NCBI GenBank assembly: GCA_017621085.1 | Contig: JAGATW010000058.1 | Span: 1 to 45,468 of the forward strand | Direction of reading: 5' to 3' | DNA from: Clostridia bacterium | GTDB lineage: Bacteria > Bacillota > Clostridia > Oscillospirales > CAG-272 | DNA: 45,468 nt | The notes under the pieces: model-generated | What the model was told of the DNA's origin: nothing | Databases searched by the model: none | The model's input: the letters and a program-made list of their open reading frames with translations, nothing else | Shown here: one piece after another, positions 41,192 to 45,468 of the stretch | Numbering within the stretch: position 1 is the stretch's first letter | Layout: every line of letters begins with the position of its first letter | Program-made: the position numbers and the translations under genes

Positions 41192-42882
41192 ATATTTTAG
41201 AAAAAGCTTCCAATCCCAAATTTTGGGAAATGGTAAAAAACAGCCCCGAATATAAGCCTATGGTAGATGCGGTGCTAAAGGAATATGATAAATACTGTAT
41301 CGGTGAAGTTGAAACAACAAAGTTCTCAAAATTCCGTCTATTTAAGGACAAGGGAGATAGAGAAGCTTATCAGAAAGTATTCTTTAAGCGTCAGCACAGA
41401 ATGTATACAATGGCATTTATGTGCTTGCTTTATCCTGAAAACGAGGAATATTTAGAGCTTTTGCAGGACACAATTTGGGAAATTTGCGACCAATACGTAT
41501 GGGCTTTGCCTGCACATATTGATAATATAGAGGTAAATGACAACTGCGAGCTTGATTTAGACGCTACAACTATGGCAATGGCTCTTGCATATATTAAGGT
41601 GATGCTAAATGATAGACTTCACCCTCTTATCAAGTCAAGAATTGACTATGAAATTGATAGACGTATAATCAAGCCATTTATGGAAAAGAGATGGCATTGG
41701 GAATACCGTCAAAACAACTGGACTGCGGTTTGTGCAGGTGCTGTTGGATGTACAGTAATGGTTAACCGTCCTGAGCTTTTTGAGCTTGTTCGTGACAGAA
41801 TTAATATGGATATGGCAAGCTACATTTCCTCATATAAGGGGGACGGAGTTTGCGTTGAGGGCGCAGGATATTGGAGCTACGGCTTTGGCTATTTTGTAGA
41901 GTATGCAGAAATGCAAAAGCATTTTACAAAGGGCGAATTTGACCTTTTGAAAGATGATAAAATCAAGGAAATTTCAACCTTTTTACAAAAGCTGTTCCTT
42001 GATAAGGACGTAATTGTAAACTACGGCGATTGTGGTGTAAATGTTGTTGTTCCTGTTGGCTTTATGTATGGCTTGAAATCACTTTTCCCAAATGATGTAG
42101 AGCTGCCACCTTCTGCAAGAATGACTATTGAGACTCATTATTTTCCAGCCTGCTTAAGAGCATTTGTTTGCTTTGATAGCACCTTTGGCTCACAGGATAT
42201 TTCCCAATATGCTGAATATTATATGAAGGATTGCGGTTGGTTTGTAAAAAGAACTCCTAAATACGGCTTTAGCGCACGTGGTGGCTGCAACGGAGAGAGC
42301 CATAACCACAATGACGTTGGCTCATTTATTTTATCAATTGACAATGAGCAATTATTGATTGATATGGGTGGCCGTCCTTACACAAGACAGTACTTTGAGG
42401 ACGGAGTGCGCTATACCTTCTTAGAAACCTCATCAAGAGGACACAATACACCTATTATTAACGGAAAATATCAAGCTAACATTCCCGAGGCTTACCCGAC
42501 AACCTCGTATGAAAACGGTGTTTTCAGCGTTGATTTTAAGGTAGCCTACGATATACCTGAGCTAAAAGCATTAGTGCGTGACTATTCATTTGATGAAAAA
42601 TCCATTACTGTTTTGGATAAATTTGAAATCGAAGGGAATGCATCCTTTACCGAAAGGCTCGTTTCCTACATTGAGCCTACTATCTCAAGTGGCTGTATTG
42701 ACTATGGCAAGGTAAGAGTGGTGTTTGACGGTGCTATTGCTGCTGCAAGAGTGGAAAAGGACACACACGCCATCGAGCTTAATCAAGATGGCTCAATAAA
42801 GAAGGGCGTAGATGTTTACTTAATCAGCATTGACGTAAAGGAGCCAAAGAACAGCTTTAGCTTTACAATTGAGGTGAAATAA
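41188..42882 (+). CDS. Heparinase II/III-like polysaccharide lyase, cytoplasmic
   Basis: A protein of 564 aa. The N-terminal half is an alpha-toroid with NNWTAVCAGAVG and CVEGAGYWSYGFGYFV (a Tyr typical of the active site). The C-terminal half is the beta-sandwich with ESHNHNDVGSFIL (metal/catalytic His) and SSRGHNTPIING, the Heparinase II/III-like signature. There is no signal peptide, so it would act on imported oligosaccharides or glycosides. These enzymes cleave uronic-acid-containing chains by beta-elimination, giving 4,5-unsaturated sugars. The family member cannot be named further. Confidence 0.85.
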   Translation: MNILEKASNPKFWEMVKNSPEYKPMVDAVLKEYDKYCIGEVETTKFSKFRLFKDKGDREAYQKVFFKRQHRMYTMAFMCLLYPENEEYLELLQDTIWEICDQYVWALPAHIDNIEVNDNCELDLDATTMAMALAYIKVMLNDRLHPLIKSRIDYEIDRRIIKPFMEKRWHWEYRQNNWTAVCAGAVGCTVMVNRPELFELVRDRINMDMASYISSYKGDGVCVEGAGYWSYGFGYFVEYAEMQKHFTKGEFDLLKDDKIKEISTFLQKLFLDKDVIVNYGDCGVNVVVPVGFMYGLKSLFPNDVELPPSARMTIETHYFPACLRAFVCFDSTFGSQDISQYAEYYMKDCGWFVKRTPKYGFSARGGCNGESHNHNDVGSFILSIDNEQLLIDMGGRPYTRQYFEDGVRYTFLETSSRGHNTPIINGKYQANIPEAYPTTSYENGVFSVDFKVAYDIPELKALVRDYSFDEKSITVLDKFEIEGNASFTERLVSYIEPTISSGCIDYGKVRVVFDGAIAAARVEKDTHAIELNQDGSIKKGVDVYLISIDVKEPKNSFSFTIEVK

Positions 42883-42970
42883 TGCTTGAAAAATTTCAAG
42901 CTCTAAAAGCGAGCCACCTACAATGACGGCTTGTTGTATAAATATTGATGTGCTGCGTGCGCTCTGAAAA

Positions 42971-43001
42971 GAGCAAATTTGAATTTACAATTGAAATATA
43001 A
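42971..43001 (+). pseudogene. Possible remnant of a duplicated lyase 3' end
   Basis: The bases reading SKFEFTIEI-stop here resemble the true end of the preceding gene (NSFSFTIEVK-stop, 42853-42882); TTTACAATTGA is identical. Only about 30 bp are alike and no more of the gene is visible upstream, so chance or a short local duplication cannot be excluded. Confidence 0.25.
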
Positions 43002-43004
43002 AAT

Positions 43005-43040
43005 AACAACCTCGTAAATGATACGAGGTTGTTGATTTTC
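43005..43040 (+). terminator. Terminator of the redox/lyase cluster
   Basis: AACAACCTCGTA / TACGAGGTTGTT (12 bp, loop AATGA) followed by GATTTTC. Confidence 0.8.
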
Positions 43041-43084
43041 TATAAATCGTCAGCTTAAATCCTGCAAGAGCAAGACTAAGAAAA

Positions 43085-43114
43085 AAGGAGTGCCTATAAC
43101 TATCGGCACTCCTT
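43085..43114 (-). terminator. Terminator of the membrane-protein gene
   Basis: AAGGAGTGCC / GGCACTCCTT (10 bp) followed on the minus strand by TTTTCTT. Confidence 0.8.
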
Positions 43115-43120
43115 AAGGTT

Positions 43121-44056
43121 TTATTCAATGGATATATTTTTATCAGTATTAACGGAAAGGTTTTGTAATTCTTCGTTAGTCGCTTCTTTTGAGCCCTTGT
43201 GATGGTGACGACGTTGTGAATGTTCCTTGTCCATTACGACTTTCATAGTTCTTGGAATAGCAATCATTTTTGAAAGAGCATAAATACCAAGAGCAAACGC
43301 TAAGAAAATTTCGAACTCGGTAATTGTAACCTCTTGCACATATCCAAAGAATTTAGCAAGCATAACTGAGCCTGTGATTGACATAGTATAAACAAACAAT
43401 AAGAATGAGAACAAAATATATAGTCTTGGCGCAGGAGTTAAAAGCTCAAATCTTATTTCAAATGCAAGGAATAAAAGGAGCAACACATAGAAGAATAAAT
43501 GTGTAATTTTAAAGTAGTTGGACATTGGAAGACCGTTCCAGGTGTATATTAACAAAAGACCTAAAACAGCCCAAGTAATAGCACCGATTGAAGCTACATA
43601 CTTGATTGAAATCGGTATATGAATTCTTTTTTTGCGAATTTTCTTAGGAATCATACCCAAAATTAAATAAAGAATAAACGGTACAAAAGGAATAAGTCTT
43701 AAAATTCTAAGTGTAGGTAAGGTCGAAGGAGCAATTACAAAACGGAAAAAGTCATAAAAGAATAGTGCAGCAGCCAACGCAGCGGTTAAAGCTGCAGCAA
43801 AATGGCAAAAGCCGAATGACTTTTTAATTTTTGCAATGTGAATGCTTTTTACCTTAACTGAAAAGAAAATAACGGCACCTATTGCCAATAAAAAGAATAA
43901 AACAGTGCAAATAGGGATTACATTTTTAAAATCAATGGTAATTGTATCGCCATGATAGTAGTAAATCATTGTAAGTAAGCCAAATAGAGCTGATACAACA
44001 GCAAGTGCTACTATAATAGGAATGAATTTTTTAAACAAATTATAGGTTTTAGTCAT
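43121..44056 (-). CDS. Polytopic membrane protein with eight helices, unknown
   Basis: A protein of 311 aa with about eight hydrophobic segments and a charged, His-rich cytoplasmic tail (HSQRRHHHKGSK, about residues 280-292, then an acidic end). Start at ATG 44056, after GAAAGGAC. I do not recognise a family; segment spacing (two to three helices, basic loops, then five more) does not match a transporter motif that I know. It is monocistronic, facing araD, with its own promoter and terminator. Confidence 0.7.
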   Translation of the reverse strand: MTKTYNLFKKFIPIIVALAVVSALFGLLTMIYYYHGDTITIDFKNVIPICTVLFFLLAIGAVIFFSVKVKSIHIAKIKKSFGFCHFAAALTAALAAALFFYDFFRFVIAPSTLPTLRILRLIPFVPFILYLILGMIPKKIRKKRIHIPISIKYVASIGAITWAVLGLLLIYTWNGLPMSNYFKITHLFFYVLLLLFLAFEIRFELLTPAPRLYILFSFLLFVYTMSITGSVMLAKFFGYVQEVTITEFEIFLAFALGIYALSKMIAIPRTMKVVMDKEHSQRRHHHKGSKEATNEELQNLSVNTDKNISIE

Positions 44057-44085
44057 AATAAGTCCTTTCAATATTATTCCACTAT

Positions 44086-44114
44086 AGTTTATCACACCTT
44101 TTGCAAAAAATCAA
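44086..44114 (-). promoter_or_regulatory. Promoter of the eight-helix membrane-protein gene
   Basis: On the minus strand TTGATT, 17 bp, and an extended -10 TGA-TAAACT. Confidence 0.6.
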
Positions 44115-44163
44115 GCAAAATCAGAAAATACTCGTTATTTTAATAAAAAGTTTTCATTGATTA

Positions 44164-44192
44164 TTGACTATTTGAAAATAATTTGCTACTAT
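44164..44192 (+). promoter_or_regulatory. Promoter of araD
   Basis: TTGACT, 17 bp, and an extended -10 TGC-TACTAT. Confidence 0.7.
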
Positions 44193-44220
44193 ATATAAAA
44201 AAGAACAAGGAGGCACTAAA

Positions 44221-44922
44221 ATGCTTGAACAGTTAAAAAAAGAGGTTTACGAGGCAAATATGATGCTCGTAAAATATAACTTAATTACATTTACTTGGGG
44301 TAATGTAAGTGGAATTGACAGAGAAAAGGGACTTGTGGTAATTAAGCCATCAGGTGTTGAATATGATGAATTAACTCCCGATATGCTCCCTGTTGTTGAT
44401 TTAAACGGTAATGTAGTTGAGGGAACACTTAAGCCATCCTCCGATACACCAACGCACTTAGAATTATATAAGGCATACCCCCAAATCGGCGGAGTTACCC
44501 ACACACACTCCTCTTGGGCAACAATCTATGCACAGGTTGGCAGAGGCATTACACCATACGGTACAACTCACGCAGACTATTTTGGTACAACAATTCCTTG
44601 CACAAGGAAAATGACCGATGAGGAAATTAAGGGAGAGTACGAAAAGGAAACAGGCACAGTAATCCTTGAAGCAATCAAGGACATAGGACCAATCCAAATG
44701 CACGCTGCCCTTGTACACTCTCACGGACCGTTCACCTGGGGAGATAATGCTAAAGCTTCTGTTGAGGCAGCAGTAGTCCTTGAACAGGTTGCTATGATGT
44801 CCTACAATACGGAAATGCTAATGCTCAGCGCAAATGGCAGCACCCAAAGAATGCAGGAAACGTTGTTAAGAAAGCATTACGACAGAAAGCACGGACCGAA
44901 TGCGTATTATGGACAAAAATGA
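44221..44922 (+). CDS. araD: L-ribulose-5-phosphate 4-epimerase
   Basis: A protein of 233 aa, class II aldolase fold. Zinc ligands are in [11 protein letters not shown] (two His) and [22 protein letters not shown] and the C-terminal HGPNAYYGQ identify the epimerase that converts L-ribulose 5-phosphate to D-xylulose 5-phosphate. AAGGAGG precedes ATG. It is alone, without araA or araB, so the source of L-ribulose 5-phosphate (arabinose, ascorbate or a uronate-related route) is not visible. A terminator overlaps its stop codon. Confidence 0.92.
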   Translation: MLEQLKKEVYEANMMLVKYNLITFTWGNVSGIDREKGLVVIKPSGVEYDELTPDMLPVVDLNGNVVEGTLKPSSDTPTHLELYKAYPQIGGVTHTHSSWATIYAQVGRGITPYGTTHADYFGTTIPCTRKMTDEEIKGEYEKETGTVILEAIKDIGPIQMHAALVHSHGPFTWGDNAKASVEAAVVLEQVAMMSYNTEMLMLSANGSTQRMQETLLRKHYDRKHGPNAYYGQK

Positions 44923-44939
44923 GTTTTCAACTCGTTTTT
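44915..44939 (+). terminator. Terminator overlapping the araD stop codon
   Basis: AAAAATGAGTT / AACTCGTTTTT (11 bp with one T-G wobble, loop TTC); the stop TGA is in the stem and the descending arm supplies the T-run. Confidence 0.65.
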
Positions 44940-44940
44940 G

Positions 44941-45081
44941 TCAACTATGATTGCGTTTCACGCAAGTTATGAGACTCCGTCGTTATGAATAGCTAAAGCT
45001 ACGTTATGAGTGTTAAAGATAGCAATCATATCATAACCCTTATACAACAAGCTCATAACGTTTACAAGGTGAACTCATAAC
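44941..45081. repeat. Mini-palindrome array with GTTATGA/TCATAAC spacers
   Basis: GTTATGA occurs at 44966, 44982 and 45003, alternating with TTGCG-TTTCA-CGCAA, GAC-TCC-GTC and TAGCT-AA-AGCTA. The complement TCATAAC then occurs at 45031, 45053 and 45075 (exactly 22 nt apart), with GTTTACAAGGTGAAC and CTT...AAG hairpins between. The whole array is thus an inverted repeat of spacers. No gene is seen in it. Confidence 0.8.
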
Positions 45082-45112
45082 ATTTCCGTCAAGTCAAATA
45101 ACGCACAAACTC

Positions 45113-45139
45113 AAAGAGCGATTTTTGTCGCTCTTTTTT
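45113..45139 (+). terminator. Hairpin terminator after the array
   Basis: AAAGAGCGA / TCGCTCTTT (9 bp, 6-nt loop) followed by a run of T. Confidence 0.75.
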
Positions 45140-45248
45140 GCTTGGTGCCTTTTAGGCGTGGAAATAAACCCCTAGTTCTACTAGGGGAAAAAGACGAGAG
45201 GAACTGCAAAAAATTCGGGCGAGCTTAACGCAAGCCCATAAAAAAGAA
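45140..45248. other. Gene-free stretch with a small hairpin
   Basis: No gene is seen from 44923 to the window end. This part holds CCCCTAG-N5-CTAGGGG (45169-45187). A related CCCC-TTCTA-GGGG hairpin is at 45447-45459 near the window end. The rest shows nothing I can name. Confidence 0.5.
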
Positions 45249-45362
45249 AGCCTCCCCTGTGTAAGGGGAGGTGGATTGCGAAGCAAGACGGAAGGGTTGT
45301 AAGATTATGAGGAACAATCCCTCAGTCGCTTTGCGACAGCTCCCTTTACACAAAGGAGCCTA
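45249..45362. mobile_element. MITE-like element with about 50-bp imperfect terminal inverted repeats
   Basis: The left end (AGCCTCCCCTGTGTAAGGGG, then AGGTGG, a small stem and AAGGGTTGT) is mirrored by the right end (AGGCTCCTTTGTGTAAAGGG, then AGCTG, a small stem and GAGGGATTGT when read inward on the minus strand). Each end folds into two hairpins; the centre is about 14 bp. No coding sequence is inside. I recall similar elements as abundant in Ruminococcaceae. A solo end is at 14172-14216. Flanking target-site duplications are not obvious. Confidence 0.7.
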
Positions 45363-45468
45363 AACTCAGTCCGTTTTACGGAGTGCTGTGCGTGTAATGC
45401 TATGATAGAATTTCGGCACCTCCCCACGAGGGTAAGCCTGTAATATCCCCTTCTAGGGGTATGCATAC

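Overview
The window is AT-rich and reads as a chromosomal segment of a spore-forming, anaerobic member of the Clostridia, probably near Oscillospiraceae/Ruminococcaceae. The reasons are the block yicC-remA-gmk-rpoZ-priA-def-fmt-rsmB-rlmN-prpC-prkC-rsgA, a 24-codon spoVM gene just after it, strong AGGAGG ribosome binding sites, a pyrophosphate-type phosphofructokinase and several flavin or Fe-S redox enzymes. I see no prophage, transposase, CRISPR array, tRNA or rRNA.

Layout. (1) 1-13973, plus strand: a DUF5685 gene, a J-domain gene with a small membrane protein, then the housekeeping operon (RNA turnover, matrix regulation, GMP kinase, RNA polymerase omega, replication restart, N-terminal formyl-Met handling, rRNA methylation, Ser/Thr phosphorylation switch, ribosome GTPase), ending in spoVM. 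(2) 14226-19273, minus strand: a PHP-domain hydrolase and a complete nucleoside salvage operon deoC-deoD-deoB-cdd-pdp. (3) 19442-20314, plus strand: a stand-alone E2/CAT-fold protein with an altered active-site motif. (4) 20502-28168, minus strand: pepD-type dipeptidase, proS, a solitary TIR-domain protein, and an Fe-alcohol dehydrogenase followed by a cytoplasmic GH92 alpha-mannosidase. (5) 28281-31083, plus strand: fumarase and a cation/proton antiporter. (6) hpf (minus strand). (7) PPi-PFK overlapping a DUF1846 gene (plus strand). (8) A D-2-hydroxyacid dehydrogenase diverging from a five-gene plus-strand cluster (OYE-type flavin/Fe-S oxidoreductase, SDR, FAD flavoprotein, TIM-barrel isomerase-like protein, heparinase II/III-like lyase). 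(9) An eight-helix membrane protein (minus strand) and araD (plus strand).

Region 8 looks like an undescribed intracellular catabolic route: a lyase and an isomerase-like protein joined to three redox enzymes, with a hydroxyacid dehydrogenase sharing the promoter region. Substrate and order of steps cannot be read from the sequence.

The most unusual non-coding feature is a set of tandem mini-palindromes: 9-20 nt hairpins whose stems differ from unit to unit but stay self-complementary, separated by a constant spacer (RTGATATR, or GTTATGA at the right end). Four of the five convergent gene gaps in the window carry this material and no divergent or intra-operon gap does. With a 76-bp two-copy repeat and a roughly 114-bp inverted-repeat element, they form a REP/BIME-like system at gene 3' ends. 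Nearly every transcription unit has a readable sigma-A promoter, often with an extended -10, and a hairpin terminator; these are listed individually.
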